Shown: piece by piece, positions 7,684 to 18,213 of the stretch
How the letters are laid out: each line of letters opens with the position of its first letter
How positions within the stretch are numbered: the stretch's first letter is position 1
NCBI GenBank assembly: GCA_905233935.1
Contig: CAJOFU010000011.1
Coordinates: forward strand, 1 to 41,591
Direction of reading: 5' to 3'
Source: Paludibacteraceae bacterium
Lineage (GTDB): Bacteria; Bacteroidota; Bacteroidia; Bacteroidales; Paludibacteraceae
DNA length: 41,591 nt
Program-made: the position numbers and the translations under genes
The notes under the pieces: generated by a model
Database searches by the model: none
What the model was told of the DNA's origin: nothing
The model's input: the letters and a program-made list of their open reading frames with translations, nothing else

Positions 7684-8995
7684 CATTGTAGGCGTAGTTG
7701 ACAAGGTCACCGTTGATATACTGGTCGTAGGCCTGCATATCAATCAGTCCGTGACCACTGAGGTTGAAAAGGATTACTTTCTGTTCGCCAGTCTCGGCAC
7801 AACGCTTGGCTTCACGGATAGTAGCTGCTATCGCGTGCGCGCTCTCGGGCGCGGGTATAATACCTTCTGTACGCGCGAAGAGCGTAGCCGCCTCAAACGT
7901 TTCGAGTTGCGGGATATCCACACCTGACATCATTCCGTCTTTCAATAGCTGACTGACAATCACACCTGCACCGTGATAACGCAATCCACCAGCGTGAATG
8001 TTTGCCGGTTTGAACTCATGACCGAGTGTGAACATCGGCAGCAATGGCGTGTAGCCGGCACTGTCGCCGAAATCATAACGGAACTCACCGCGCGTAAGTT
8101 TCGGACAGCACTCCGGCTCTGCAGCAATGAACTGCGTCTGCTTGCCTTCCAATATATTATGACGCATGAACGGGAACGCTATACCGCCGAAGTTACTGCC
8201 ACCGCCAAAGCAAGCAATAACCACATCTGGATACTCACCGGCTTTAGCCATCTGTTTCTCTGCCTCCAAGCCTATGATCGACTGATGAATAGCCACATGG
8301 TTGAGCACCGAGCCGAGCGTGTATTTGCAGTTCGGCGTAGTAGTGGCGAGTTCAATTGCCTCGGAGATTGCTGTACCGAGCGAACCCGGGTGATTCGGTT
8401 CACGGGTGATAATATCCTTACCGGCACGGGTGGACATCGACGGCGAGCCTTCGACCGTAGCGCCAAACGTGCGCATGATACTTGAGCGATAGGGTTTCTG
8501 CTGCATTGATACTTTCACCTGATATACAGCACACTCCAGCCCGAAGACCTTGGCGGCATAACTGAGCGCTGCACCCCACTGACCGGCTCCGGTCTCGGTG
8601 GTGACATTCGTCACACCCTCCTGTTTGCAATAGTAGCACTGCGGAAGAGCCGAATTAAGTTTGTGCGAACCAAGAGGATTGACACTCTCGTTCTTGAAAT
8701 AGATATGTGCCGGAGTACCAATAGCTTGTTCCAGACCATACGCACGCACCAAGGGCGTTGCACGGTAATACTTGTACATATCAAGCACCGGTGCAGGGAT
8801 ATCAATCCATGCGTGCTCGGTATCAAGTTCCTGTTTTGCACACTCACGGGCGAAGATATGCGAAAGGTCATCTACCCCAACCGGCTCTTTCGTCGCCGGA
8901 TTAAGCGGCGGCATAGGCTTGTTGGGCATATCCGCCTGAATGTTGTACCACTGTGTCGGCATTTCCGACTCGTCTAATAAAAAACGTTTTTGCAT
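7679..8995 (-). CDS. TrpB2: tryptophan synthase beta-like PLP enzyme
   Basis: 438 residues, pyridoxal phosphate dependent. The fold type II signature NPLGSHKLNSA carries the Schiff-base lysine; TETGAGQWGAALSYAA, GSVLNHVAIHQSIIG, CFGGGSNFGG and the phosphate-binding NLSGHG are typical of the TrpB2 subfamily, longer than TrpB1 and usually not paired with TrpA. TrpB2 enzymes condense serine with indole, often as free-standing indole-salvage enzymes. No other trp gene is nearby, which fits a salvage role. I place the start at ATG 8995 rather than at the TTG two codons upstream. It follows the PnuC-like gene by 46 bp without a visible promoter. Confidence 0.92.
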   Translation of the reverse strand: MQKRFLLDESEMPTQWYNIQADMPNKPMPPLNPATKEPVGVDDLSHIFARECAKQELDTEHAWIDIPAPVLDMYKYYRATPLVRAYGLEQAIGTPAHIYFKNESVNPLGSHKLNSALPQCYYCKQEGVTNVTTETGAGQWGAALSYAAKVFGLECAVYQVKVSMQQKPYRSSIMRTFGATVEGSPSMSTRAGKDIITREPNHPGSLGTAISEAIELATTTPNCKYTLGSVLNHVAIHQSIIGLEAEKQMAKAGEYPDVVIACFGGGSNFGGIAFPFMRHNILEGKQTQFIAAEPECCPKLTRGEFRYDFGDSAGYTPLLPMFTLGHEFKPANIHAGGLRYHGAGVIVSQLLKDGMMSGVDIPQLETFEAATLFARTEGIIPAPESAHAIAATIREAKRCAETGEQKVILFNLSGHGLIDMQAYDQYINGDLVNYAYNG

Positions 8996-9041
8996 AAGCA
9001 AACAAGTTAGGTTAATAATATAGTTGATTTTGTGTATTACA

Positions 9042-9791
9042 TTACTTGCCTATAAGCCAACCGTAATTCTCCTTGGTGGTCATCTTGATCCAAGCCACAC
9101 CGGCAGAACCGTTGATGAAGAGGAAGAAGATGAAAAGCACGATCGAGAACACGTTGTGCAGAAGGATAAACAATCCTATTCCGGCAACACTGTATATGAT
9201 CCAATAGATCCACGCATCGTTCTTACGGTAAATAAGCCAATAGTTAGCAAGGAACGACGAGGAAATCATCAAGCCGCTGAGCAGTTTGATAGCAATATTC
9301 TCCGTTAGACCGTCCTTCTGTATAGCCAACGACATCAACAGATAATCGCCCAAGGTAATGAACACGAACAATGCTATCGTCAACCAGAAACGTGGAGTAT
9401 CAAGGAACTTTGTTTCAAAGCTTGCTCCGCCGTCACTTTTGTTGCGACTCCACTTGTAGATCGACATCATCTGGAAAGGAATGAAGATGAAGAAATACAG
9501 AAATGTGCTGTCAATCTGATTCTGCAAGAGGAATTGCACGCCCAACAACGCCGACATAACGATACCGGCAAAGAATCCGGTGAAGTTCTGCGGGTCTTTG
9601 ATACTCAGGATATATGCCACGCCGATGACACTGGCAGGTATACCTACACACCAAGCCGAGTCACTGAAGTGCAACAGTTCATAGTCAAACAGCACTTGAG
9701 CACCCCAGAGCAAGAGCATCAAGGCTCCGTATATTCCGATAGAGATAAGAAGATTGCGGCCGGTAGCCAGCCAAAGATTTGAATTTTTCAT
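9042..9791 (-). CDS. pnuC: PnuC-like nicotinamide riboside (vitamin precursor) transporter
   Basis: 249 residues, strongly hydrophobic with about seven or eight membrane segments. The late segment NYWLIYRKNDAWIYWIIYSV resembles the Trp-rich, substrate-contacting helix of PnuC facilitators, and the helix before it and the short Lys-ending tail agree. PnuC imports nicotinamide riboside by facilitated diffusion, trapped by phosphorylation; relatives carry thiamine or riboflavin, so the substrate is inferred. It begins 5 bp after the lipoate ligase gene, so the two are co-transcribed. Confidence 0.72.
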   Translation of the reverse strand: MKNSNLWLATGRNLLISIGIYGALMLLLWGAQVLFDYELLHFSDSAWCVGIPASVIGVAYILSIKDPQNFTGFFAGIVMSALLGVQFLLQNQIDSTFLYFFIFIPFQMMSIYKWSRNKSDGGASFETKFLDTPRFWLTIALFVFITLGDYLLMSLAIQKDGLTENIAIKLLSGLMISSSFLANYWLIYRKNDAWIYWIIYSVAGIGLFILLHNVFSIVLFIFFLFINGSAGVAWIKMTTKENYGWLIGK

Positions 9792-9796
9792 GATAT

Positions 9797-10414
9797 TTAT
9801 TCTGTTAGTATTTGTATAAATTGTTTTTCCAATTCTTCAATATTACGGATGTCACGCAGTAACGGACGTATATTCAGCACCCGTTGTCTTACACTCTGCA
9901 CAGCGTGTTTTTGCAGTTTGGATTCACTCGGCGTGATTGCCTTCTCCAAAGCATCCAGATCCACATCATACAGCAACGTACCGTGCACAATTGTCGCGTT
10001 CGGCAAAGCATAGCAGGCATTTCCGCTGACTTTTCTGCCATCCACAAGGATGTCGTTATGTGCCGTGGTGACAGCATTCAGTCCCAATGAGCGCAACACA
10101 TCCGCCACCGCACCAAGAAACCGCTCAAACACCGCTTCGCTGTGGGTATCCGGGGATATGAGGCTGAGCATAAGGTTACCTTTGTCAGCATACACACACC
10201 CTCCGCCACTCTTGCGCTGAACAACCTTGATGTCGTGCGCGCGGCAATAGTCAAGGTTCACCTCGGCTTGCACATCTTGATGTCGCCCGTAAATCACCGT
10301 AGGCTCAACCGTCCAACAGAAGAAGAGTTCTTCCTCTACATTCTGCGCCAAGCGTATCTCCTCATCGAGATACCATTGCAGCGGTTGCCCTTTAGGCACA
10401 TCAACGTGTTTCAT
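9797..10414 (-). CDS. lplA: Lipoate-protein ligase A family protein
   Basis: 205 residues matching the catalytic N-terminal domain of lipoate-protein ligases: GRHQDVQAEVN, the substrate-binding QRKSGGGCVYADKGNLMLS and NDILVDGRKVSGNA with the catalytic lysine, then HGTLLYDVDLDALEKA. It activates lipoate (or octanoate) with ATP and attaches it to lipoyl domains. It lacks a separate C-terminal accessory domain, so it is a small form; these may act alone, as a transferase, or with a partner protein. Lies in the minus-strand run between the TPR-CHAT gene and pnuC. Confidence 0.85.
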   Translation of the reverse strand: MKHVDVPKGQPLQWYLDEEIRLAQNVEEELFFCWTVEPTVIYGRHQDVQAEVNLDYCRAHDIKVVQRKSGGGCVYADKGNLMLSLISPDTHSEAVFERFLGAVADVLRSLGLNAVTTAHNDILVDGRKVSGNACYALPNATIVHGTLLYDVDLDALEKAITPSESKLQKHAVQSVRQRVLNIRPLLRDIRNIEELEKQFIQILTE

Positions 10415-10421
10415 CTGACGG

Positions 10422-10452
10422 CTGATTGCTGAATTCCGAATACTGAATACTA
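10422..10452. repeat. CTGAAT-type repeat covering the TPR-CHAT stop codon
   Basis: Copies of CTGAATTCCGAATACTGAAT type sequence between lplA and the TPR-CHAT gene. The TAG stop of the latter (10450-10452, reverse strand) lies at its end. Same motif family as the insertions in alaS and valS and the spacer at 30394-30460. Confidence 0.6.
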
Positions 10453-13416
10453 CTTGTCAGTTGCATCCAACAGGATGAACGCAGCCCAGAATCGCGGATG
10501 AGCAAACGGGTACTTCTTCGCCTTGTTAGCCGCCTTGACTTGCGACTGACGGAGGAAGTTCAACTTACGTGCTTGCGTCTCTTCCGTATCATCTTCCTCA
10601 ATAGGCTCCGGCTTAAATCCGCGCAGGTCATATTGTGCACTTCGCAATGCTTCACGCGGAGTCATGCCTTCGTTCAGGTGTTGGTAGAACGCCTTCATCA
10701 TCTTCTCCGTCGCCTCGTCGTTAACCGGCCAGAGTGACATAATCAGCGCGTGCACACCGGCTTTCTTGAATCCGCGTTGCAGACCCATTACGCCATCCGA
10801 TGTGATAGCACCAAGAGCCGTCTCGCAAGCAGAAAGTACCGTCAACTGGTTACCCGTCAAATTCAGCCCAGCAATTTCTTGCGCAGTCAGAATGCCGTCT
10901 TCACGCGACGGTTCCACATCTTCGCCCTTCCAAGCATTCTCCGAGTTAGCAAGCAGCATACCCGTTCGTTGCATGGCATTCGTCTCGGTTACATCCGACA
11001 AACAGAAACCGTGGGTAGCGATATGCATGAGTTCTGGCGCTTCGCCGGACATCTTCTTGAACCGCTCTTCCGACGCATCCAAGGCTGTGAACATGTTCTT
11101 CGCACCTATCTGCTCGGCGATGGATTGCACCTCGCTCAGTGTACCCGGCAGGTACTGAATAGCACCGCGTGCATTCTCGGGGTTGTAATAGACTCCACCG
11201 TAGAGCACAGCCTCACGCAGACGCGACTTCTCCAGTTTGAATGCCTCGGTATTGCGGAAGCATAATTCGCGGGTCGAGGATAGACGGAACAAATTATACA
11301 CATCCGCCATAGTCGGCATCACGGTATCGGTAGATAGTTGTGCCGCACCTTTGTATTGAGCGGTATAAGGCAGGTACTCTATAGCCAATTGATAGAGCGG
11401 ACCATCGGGGGCGAAATATACTTTATCCGTCGGTTTGATTTGCCCGACGCGGATAATTTCGTTCCAAATAGTATCGGACAATTGCGTATTCAGATAGGTT
11501 CGCGCACGCAGTTCAACAAACTCCTGTAAGTAGTCTTTGCCCGGTATCTGAACCATCTTCGGTGCAGTCCATTCGGGTCGCAAAATAAGTGCTACCATCT
11601 CGCCGTTGTTCTTCTTACCCTTGTCTTGCATAAACTCGATAGCCACCTCGCCTTTCTTCAGCGCTTTGCGTACGTCGGCTGTATTGATGCGGAGTCGATC
11701 CATAAACGAGCCGTACGCATGGCAACGAATCATCACCTGTTGCTCCAAGTCATTGATCTCCGCTTGACGGATACGTATGGAGTCATCGCTGCGACGCTTG
11801 GGCGGTTGCTGCATATACTGCTGCAAAGCAATCTGTTTCTTGCGCAGTTGCTTGTACTGACTGATCAGTGCCGTATCCCCACTCTGCTCCACGTATCGCG
11901 CAAACTCGATAGATGACGACAACAGCAAACCTTTGTTAATCAGGCTGGCATCATACAGCAGCGTCGTAGCAAACGGCGTATTGTCTTGCAAAGCAACAGG
12001 TATAATGCTGTTGAAGTGATGACGCAAACTGCCGTAATACTCAGCACGTGCACGTTCAGTCAACGACGGGAAGATCTGATTCACACGCACGGCGATGATA
12101 TCCACTATCTCACGTTTCACTTTCAGCGACTGCTCGTAGTTCTCCGCCTTGCGGTAGAGCGCAGCCAGATGTCCGAGTGCCACAGGGAAATCGCGGTTGT
12201 ATATGCCCACCGAGTCACGGAAGGTCTTGACGATCTGCTCGGCTTGCGGCAGAGCCTCCTCGTATCGTCCGGCATCGGCAAGCACATTGGTGATATTGAA
12301 CTCTAAAATAAGTGATGCCTCAAGATCTGCGCGTTGCATTCGCTCAACAGCCTCAGTATACAATGCCAAAGCTTTGTCAATCGAATCCAACTGATGGTAA
12401 TCGGCAGCAAGGTTACCCAATGCAAGCGCATACTCACGATGCTCCTTGCCGTAGGTCTGTTCAGCCACCTCCACAGCGCGTTGATGATAGGGCAACGCCT
12501 CGGCTACCCTGCCCGACTCGCGGTAGTAGTTACCCAGACGCTGACCTAAATCGTTGTAGTTGAACGAGTTCTCGCCGTAGAACTTCTTGTAGAGCGGCAA
12601 CACTTCTTTCGTCACCTCAATAGCATCATCGTAGTTCTCGATAGCTGCATAGAAGTACGAGAGTGCAGCCATACGGATAGCCAGGTTCGGCGATTCGGGA
12701 GCCACCTCGCGGGTACGTTTCACAACCTCGTACATGATTTCTATCGCCTTGCCGTAATCGCCGCGGTACGAGTAGTTGTATGCCTGTGAGTTCATCACCT
12801 CCAGCGTAGCATTGTCCGTCGGTTTGAGCGAATCATTGGCAATCACTACAGCATGATCCAAATACCGCTTAGCCTCATCGTTGCGTTTGGCGACATCCAG
12901 ACAGTAGCCAAGGTTGGCGAGCGCATGCACGTACGAATGCACGTACATTTTGTCCTGTCGCTCAAGCACATCTACCGCCTTATGCGCATATTCGATCGCC
13001 TTGTCCAACTTACGCAATGCATAGTAGCAGTACATCTGGTTGGTATATACATCGTACAGATCGGCGTAGTTCGGCGACACAGAGTCGGTGATCAACTGTA
13101 TCAGACTGTCACCGACAGCAATGGCCTGCTTTATATCACCCGATTGCAAATACGATGACGCAAGATAGGTCACCGAACGTAGATATGCTGACGAACGTCT
13201 GCCTAACAGACGCTTGCGCCAACCGGCTGCCTCACGGAAGCAACGTTGCGCCTCAGTGAACTGTCCTTTGCTGTACAGCACGGTGCCCAATGAGTCTTGC
13301 AGAGCAGCTGCACGATGCATACTCAATGAATCACTTTCGGTTACTGATTCTTGAGCCATAACCATGAGACTCAACATACTCAATAGTACGGATAAGATAA
13401 ACGGCTTCATATTCAT
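10450..13416 (-). CDS. Secreted TPR-CHAT protein (caspase-like peptidase with tetratricopeptide repeats)
   Basis: 988 residues. A signal peptide (about residues 1-22, ending VMA-Q) is followed by ten or more tetratricopeptide repeats to roughly residue 450, a helical linker, and a C-terminal CHAT domain. The caspase-type catalytic dyad is present: His802 in HIATHG and Cys864 in TVLSACETALG, followed by DGVMGLQRGFKKAG and the SLWPVNDEAT segment typical of CHAT. CHAT domains are clan CD cysteine peptidases; several are effectors activated by other proteins. This one has a signal peptide, so it should act in the periplasm or at the outer surface rather than with cytoplasmic defence systems. Substrate and activator are unknown. 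Located between a GtrA-like gene and lplA. Confidence 0.88.
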   Translation of the reverse strand: MNMKPFILSVLLSMLSLMVMAQESVTESDSLSMHRAAALQDSLGTVLYSKGQFTEAQRCFREAAGWRKRLLGRRSSAYLRSVTYLASSYLQSGDIKQAIAVGDSLIQLITDSVSPNYADLYDVYTNQMYCYYALRKLDKAIEYAHKAVDVLERQDKMYVHSYVHALANLGYCLDVAKRNDEAKRYLDHAVVIANDSLKPTDNATLEVMNSQAYNYSYRGDYGKAIEIMYEVVKRTREVAPESPNLAIRMAALSYFYAAIENYDDAIEVTKEVLPLYKKFYGENSFNYNDLGQRLGNYYRESGRVAEALPYHQRAVEVAEQTYGKEHREYALALGNLAADYHQLDSIDKALALYTEAVERMQRADLEASLILEFNITNVLADAGRYEEALPQAEQIVKTFRDSVGIYNRDFPVALGHLAALYRKAENYEQSLKVKREIVDIIAVRVNQIFPSLTERARAEYYGSLRHHFNSIIPVALQDNTPFATTLLYDASLINKGLLLSSSIEFARYVEQSGDTALISQYKQLRKKQIALQQYMQQPPKRRSDDSIRIRQAEINDLEQQVMIRCHAYGSFMDRLRINTADVRKALKKGEVAIEFMQDKGKKNNGEMVALILRPEWTAPKMVQIPGKDYLQEFVELRARTYLNTQLSDTIWNEIIRVGQIKPTDKVYFAPDGPLYQLAIEYLPYTAQYKGAAQLSTDTVMPTMADVYNLFRLSSTRELCFRNTEAFKLEKSRLREAVLYGGVYYNPENARGAIQYLPGTLSEVQSIAEQIGAKNMFTALDASEERFKKMSGEAPELMHIATHGFCLSDVTETNAMQRTGMLLANSENAWKGEDVEPSREDGILTAQEIAGLNLTGNQLTVLSACETALGAITSDGVMGLQRGFKKAGVHALIMSLWPVNDEATEKMMKAFYQHLNEGMTPREALRSAQYDLRGFKPEPIEEDDTEETQARKLNFLRQSQVKAANKAKKYPFAHPRFWAAFILLDATDK

Positions 13417-13432
13417 ATGATTTTCAATTATT

Positions 13433-13885
13433 TCAGTTATTGTCCGGATTTTCCGAAGTTACCGGCTTCGGCTTCTTAAAGAACAGCAGACATGTCAGGT
13501 AGTTGATACATCCGGCAATGAAGATGACAAACAAGCTGATCAGATCATCCCGCCACGTTGAGAACCAACTGAGCATCAGCGGCAACAATGCAAACTGAAT
13601 AACCAGATTGATTGCACGTGCCAGCAGAAATCCACCTGCATTCTTCTTGTTAGGCCTCGTACCAAACGTGTACCAGTTCGATACAAAGTAGTTTGGTATC
13701 ATCTCCATGACATATCCGATGCCAAACGCTACGTAATATAGCGGCAAGCCTTTTTCCGGTTCGCCCAATAGCAACAACGCAGCCATAAAGAACCACGTCT
13801 GCACAACGGCTCCGGTTGTTCCCACTATGAAAAAGCGTAACGCACTACGCACTTTCCCGGGGAGATATGACGACGGCAACCTCAT
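13433..13885 (-). CDS. GtrA-family membrane protein
   Basis: 150 residues with four membrane helices ([75 protein letters not shown]), the layout of the GtrA/DPMS-like family thought to flip or assist polyprenyl-linked sugars. The key [11 protein letters not shown] motif (Asn-rich helix end followed by Trp/Tyr-Thr-Phe) is present. The start is ATG 13885, which overlaps the alaS stop (ATGA), so translation is coupled; the longer upstream reading would lie inside alaS. Confidence 0.82.
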   Translation of the reverse strand: MRLPSSYLPGKVRSALRFFIVGTTGAVVQTWFFMAALLLLGEPEKGLPLYYVAFGIGYVMEMIPNYFVSNWYTFGTRPNKKNAGGFLLARAINLVIQFALLPLMLSWFSTWRDDLISLFVIFIAGCINYLTCLLFFKKPKPVTSENPDNN

Positions 13886-16500
13886 AACATCTTCACCAAT
13901 TCTTCCATGGCAGCATTCAGTCCGTTGACATCGCGACCACCGGCAGTAGCCATCCACGGCTGACCACCACCACCACCTTGAATCAGTTTGGCGGCAGACT
14001 TGATCATCGCACCGGCATTCTTTCCTTCGTCCACCAGCGGTTGCGACAGGAAGACGGCTATAGTCGGTTTGCCTTCAAACTGCGTAGCAGCAACCACAGC
14101 AAACTTGACATCCGTGAACTTACCGCGCAACAGAGGCATCACGCCACGAATCATTTCAGGGTTGTGTTCTCCGGTCAGACGCACCAGTTTGATATCACCG
14201 AAATCCTCGGCACGACCGATCAGATCATCGCGGTAACGTTCGATCTTCTCTGCCATGAAGTTCTCTATCTGCTTCTTCAGTCCGGCATTCTCGTCGATAA
14301 ACTTATGGATAGCAGCCATCAGATCCGGAGCATTGTTGAACAACGTCTTCAGTCCGTTGAGCATGTCTTGTGCGCCATAATACAATTCATCCGCCTTGGC
14401 TGCCGTCACAGCCTCAATACGACGGATACCTGCTGCAACAGAAGTCTCCATAATAATGCGCACGCAACCTATCCTACCCGTTGAACTCACGTGGCAACCG
14501 CCGCAGAGTTCTATACTCGGACCGTACTTAATCACACGCACATCATCGCCGTACTTCTCGCCGAACAGCGCCATTGCACCCATCTCTTTCGCCTTGGCAA
14601 TCGGTGTGTGACGGCTTTCCTCAAGATGCAAGTCTTGACGGATCAATTGGTTGGCGAGTTGTTCAACCTTGCGCAACTCTTCGGGACTAACTTTCTGGAA
14701 GTGGCTGAAGTCAAAGCGCAGCGATTCGGGCGAAACGAACGATCCTTTCTGCTCCACATGCTCGCCGAGCACCTGACGCAGCGCATAATGGATAATATGC
14801 GTAGCCGAATGGTTGCAACTGATTGCCTGACGACGCTCGGCATCGACCTTTGCCACAAACGTAGCCTCTACGTTCTCCGGCAACTCAGTCATAATATGTA
14901 CCGGCAATCCGTTCTCCCGCTTCGTATCCAAAATCTGATATCTGAATTCTGAATTCTGAATTCGTAACGCTCCGGTATCTCCTACCTCACCGCCCATCTC
15001 GGCGTAGAACGGCGTCTTACTCAGCACAACCTGATAGAAACTCTTACCCTTTTGGCTCACTTGACGGTAACGAAGAATCTGCGTCTCAACCTCCAACTCA
15101 TCATATCCCACAAACTCCGTGTCACCCTCGCGTACTACATTCCAATCCCCTAAATCCTGTTTGTTCGCCTCACGTCCCATGCTTTTCTGGTGCTCCAGGG
15201 CTTTGTTGTACTCCTCTTCGTTCGTCGTGAATCCGTTCTCGCGAAGAATCAGTTCGGTCAAATCCAACGGGAATCCGTATGTATCTTTCAGCGTGAATAC
15301 ATCCACGCCGCTGATCTCGGTCTTCTTGGCATTACGTGCATCCGTCATCAGTTTGTCAAGCAAGGTTATTCCCTTATCCAGCGTACGCAAGAACGCCTCT
15401 TCCTCGCTCTTGATCACCGGCGTTATCTGTGCTTGTTGCTTAACGAGTTCGGGATAAGCCACGCCCATGTCGGCTATCAGTTGCGGCACAAGTTTGTACA
15501 GGAACGCCTCGCGCATACCAAGGAACGTATAGCCGTAGCGCACCGCACGGCGCAAGATCCTTCGAATCACATAACCCGCCTTCTCATTGCTCGGCAACTG
15601 TCCGTCGGTAATAGCAAAAGCGATAGTACGAATATGGTCGGCAATAACACGCATCGCCACATCAGTCTTCTCCTCTACTCCGTACTTGCAGTTGCACAAC
15701 TCGCCGATCTTCGCGAGCATCGGCTGGAACACATCGGTATCGTAGTTTGACTGCTTGCCTTGGATGGTACGCACCAGACGCTCAAATCCCATTCCGGTAT
15801 CTATCACCTTCTTTGCCAACGGTTCGAGCGAGCCGTCTGCCTTGCGGTTAAACTGCATGAACACAATGTTCCAGATCTCAATCACCTGCGGATGGTCTTT
15901 GTTCACCAACTCACGTCCGGGTACTTTGGCTTTCTCTTCTTCCGAACGGCTATCCACATGGATCTCCGAGCACGGACCGCACGGACCTGTATCACCCATT
16001 TCCCAGAAGTTGTCGTGTTTGTTGCCGTTCAGGATGTGGTCGGCAGGCAAATGCTTTGCCCACACAGCCGCAGCCTCGTCGTCACGACCTAAGCCCTCTT
16101 CTTTACTGCCCTCAAACACCGTGGCGTACAAGTTCTTCGGATCGATCTTCAATACGTCAACAATATACTCCCACGCAAAATCTATCGCGCCCTCTTTGAA
16201 GTAGTCGCCAAACGACCAGTTACCCAACATCTCAAACATCGTGTGGTGGTAGGTATCATGACCTACTTCCTCCAGGTCATTGTGCTTGCCGCTTACGCGC
16301 AGACACTTCTGGCTGTCTGCCACACGCGGGTACTTGATCGGGTCATTGCCCAAAATGATACCTTTCCACGGGTTCATTCCGGCGTTAGTAAACATCAGTG
16401 TCGGGTCATCTTTGATAACCATCGGTGCAGAGGGTACAATTTGGTGTCCTTTCTGCGCCATAAAATCCAAGAAGGATTGTCTTATCTCTTGTGCTGTCAT
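13882..16500 (-). CDS. alaS: Alanyl-tRNA synthetase
   Basis: 872 residues, the usual length. It charges tRNA-Ala and edits mischarged serine. Visible: the class II start [33 protein letters not shown]-type motif 3 region, the editing-domain zinc ligands [15 protein letters not shown] and [12 protein letters not shown], and the Gly-rich C-Ala domain ([15 protein letters not shown]). Around residues 513-524, between VGDTGAL and LDTKREN, the sequence [11 protein letters not shown] is encoded by a run of ATTCAG-type repeat units (14931-14964) in frame. Its stop overlaps the GtrA start. No promoter was seen in the 38 bp after pdxA, so it is read with the upstream genes. Confidence 0.97.
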   Translation of the reverse strand: MTAQEIRQSFLDFMAQKGHQIVPSAPMVIKDDPTLMFTNAGMNPWKGIILGNDPIKYPRVADSQKCLRVSGKHNDLEEVGHDTYHHTMFEMLGNWSFGDYFKEGAIDFAWEYIVDVLKIDPKNLYATVFEGSKEEGLGRDDEAAAVWAKHLPADHILNGNKHDNFWEMGDTGPCGPCSEIHVDSRSEEEKAKVPGRELVNKDHPQVIEIWNIVFMQFNRKADGSLEPLAKKVIDTGMGFERLVRTIQGKQSNYDTDVFQPMLAKIGELCNCKYGVEEKTDVAMRVIADHIRTIAFAITDGQLPSNEKAGYVIRRILRRAVRYGYTFLGMREAFLYKLVPQLIADMGVAYPELVKQQAQITPVIKSEEEAFLRTLDKGITLLDKLMTDARNAKKTEISGVDVFTLKDTYGFPLDLTELILRENGFTTNEEEYNKALEHQKSMGREANKQDLGDWNVVREGDTEFVGYDELEVETQILRYRQVSQKGKSFYQVVLSKTPFYAEMGGEVGDTGALRIQNSEFRYQILDTKRENGLPVHIMTELPENVEATFVAKVDAERRQAISCNHSATHIIHYALRQVLGEHVEQKGSFVSPESLRFDFSHFQKVSPEELRKVEQLANQLIRQDLHLEESRHTPIAKAKEMGAMALFGEKYGDDVRVIKYGPSIELCGGCHVSSTGRIGCVRIIMETSVAAGIRRIEAVTAAKADELYYGAQDMLNGLKTLFNNAPDLMAAIHKFIDENAGLKKQIENFMAEKIERYRDDLIGRAEDFGDIKLVRLTGEHNPEMIRGVMPLLRGKFTDVKFAVVAATQFEGKPTIAVFLSQPLVDEGKNAGAMIKSAAKLIQGGGGGQPWMATAGGRDVNGLNAAMEELVKML
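14931..14964 (-). repeat. In-frame ATTCAG repeat inside alaS
   Basis: On the coding strand three copies of AATTCAG followed by ATATCAGATTTTGG, encoding [11 protein letters not shown] at a position where the protein passes from the catalytic half into the editing half. A nearly identical string, same orientation, lies in valS (25639-25673). Confidence 0.85.
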
Positions 16501-16538
16501 TTTTATAGGTACAATATTTTTGTTTACAATTTTGTCAA

Positions 16539-17666
16539 TTATTGTTGTGCCACCGGAACATTGGGCTTATAGGTCGTGCTCTTCGGTTCACTGAACGAAC
16601 GGAACTCAGGCCGGAACTCACTCTCATCGGGTTCGGGCACTGGCAGCGGGTTGGCGTTGATCTCTTTGTTCATCGCACGCTGTTTCAGTATATCTATAGC
16701 CATCATCAGCGCATTCCTAAAACTCTGCGGCGAGGCTTCATTCTTGCCAGCAAGATCGTACGCTACGCCGTGATCCGGCGACGTGCGGATAATATTCAGT
16801 CCGGCAGTGAAGTTCACGCCGTTCATATCCATCGACTTAAACGGAATCAGTCCCTGATCGTGATACATCGCCAGTATTGCATCGAAATGGGCGAAATGTC
16901 CGCTACCGAAGAACCCATCTGCTGAGTACGGACCGAAAGTCAATATGCCTTGTTTGTTCGCCTGTTCGATGGCAGGTTTGATTACGTCACGCTCCTCTTC
17001 GCCAATCAAGCCTCCGTCACCGGCGTGCGGATTGAGTGCCAACACGGCTATACGAGGATGACGGATCGTAAAATCGTTCTTCAGTGCCTCGTTCAGCACG
17101 GTCAGTTTGCGGATAATTCGGTCAGCAGTAATGCTCTCCGGCACTTTGCTTACCGGCACATGGTTGCAAACCAACGCCACTTTCAATGCATCCGACACCA
17201 TCATCATCAGCGACTCGCTCTTCGGTCCGAACAGGTGTGTCAGGTACTCTGTATGTCCGCTGAAGTGGAACTCATCCGACTGAATGTTCGCCTTATTGAT
17301 CGGCGCGGTTACAATGGCATGCACTAATCCCTGCTGCAAGTCGCCGCAAGCACGTTTCAATGCTGCCAACGATGCTTTTCCGGCTTCCGGGGTGCTCTTG
17401 CCTATCTCCAGCGGAGTGTCGTCGGGATAACAGGTAATCACGTTCACTTTGCCCTCTTGCACCTTGCGTGCATCGGTAATAATCACGCCTTGCGGAGTAC
17501 GGAACTCCTCATCCAACAACTGTGCATGTTGCTTGGCGATAGCCACATTGCCGTACAATATCGGCGTACAGATCTCCAGAATATGCGGATGGAAGATCGT
17601 CTTCAGTATAATCTCATAACTCACGCCGTTTATATCTCCGGCTGTAATAGCAATAATCGGTTTCAT
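16539..17666 (-). CDS. pdxA: 4-hydroxythreonine-4-phosphate dehydrogenase
   Basis: 375 residues. It oxidises 4-phosphohydroxythreonine in the DXP-dependent route to pyridoxal phosphate. Typical PdxA blocks: [64 protein letters not shown] and [19 protein letters not shown]; the metal-binding histidines lie in GHTEYL, NPHAGD and [11 protein letters not shown]. The acidic, Pro-rich tail (from about residue 345) is a lineage extension. 13 bp separate it from the nitroreductase gene upstream and 38 bp from alaS downstream. A vitamin B6 gene here fits the PLP enzymes in the window but no functional link is implied. Confidence 0.95.
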   Translation of the reverse strand: MKPIIAITAGDINGVSYEIILKTIFHPHILEICTPILYGNVAIAKQHAQLLDEEFRTPQGVIITDARKVQEGKVNVITCYPDDTPLEIGKSTPEAGKASLAALKRACGDLQQGLVHAIVTAPINKANIQSDEFHFSGHTEYLTHLFGPKSESLMMMVSDALKVALVCNHVPVSKVPESITADRIIRKLTVLNEALKNDFTIRHPRIAVLALNPHAGDGGLIGEEERDVIKPAIEQANKQGILTFGPYSADGFFGSGHFAHFDAILAMYHDQGLIPFKSMDMNGVNFTAGLNIIRTSPDHGVAYDLAGKNEASPQSFRNALMMAIDILKQRAMNKEINANPLPVPEPDESEFRPEFRSFSEPKSTTYKPNVPVAQQ

Positions 17667-17679
17667 TAATTTTCAAATC

Positions 17680-18192
17680 TTAAAATTTATCAAAATGTAT
17701 CTTGTTGTATAGTAATTTTTCCAAGTTATAATCTTTTCTCTCCTCGCCTTTGTATCCGAGCGCAATCACACACAGCACGGCGTAGTTCTCAGGTATTCCC
17801 GTCAACTCCCGCACCATCTGCTCCGACTCATCCCTTCCATATACATGACACCAGCAACCGCCTAATCCCTGCTCCTCAGTTGCCAGCAACATATGTTCCG
17901 CAGCTATAGCGCCATCGCACTGCCATGTATCGGTCAGCGAACTGTCCGCAGCCACAACGATCCCTGCCATAGCCGTATTGAACATCTGGCTGCCGTACGT
18001 CTTGCAACCCGCTAATTTGCGTAGCACCTGCTCATCCGTCACCACTACAAACTCCCACGGGTTCAACCGTTTGCCGGATGGCGACATCAGCGCGCATTGC
18101 AGTATATAATCAATCTTCTCGCGCTCCACAGGCTGCGACGTAAACGCACGTATCGACCGTCTATGTTGACACAATGTCCTAAAATCTTCCAT
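17680..18192 (-). CDS. Nitroreductase-family FMN enzyme
   Basis: 170 residues, the short form of the family. RRSIRAFTSQPVE at the N-terminus contains the FMN-phosphate-binding Arg residues, MSPSGKRLNPWEFVVV the conserved flavin-contact segment, and GLGGCWCHVYGRDES the middle block; the protein ends normally. Such enzymes reduce nitro or quinone compounds with NAD(P)H; the substrate cannot be predicted. It starts 21 bp after the stop of the broken BspA-like gene and precedes pdxA by 13 bp. Confidence 0.88.
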   Translation of the reverse strand: MEDFRTLCQHRRSIRAFTSQPVEREKIDYILQCALMSPSGKRLNPWEFVVVTDEQVLRKLAGCKTYGSQMFNTAMAGIVVAADSSLTDTWQCDGAIAAEHMLLATEEQGLGGCWCHVYGRDESEQMVRELTGIPENYAVLCVIALGYKGEERKDYNLEKLLYNKIHFDKF

Positions 18193-18213
18193 GTTATGCT
18201 TTTTTCTTTATAT

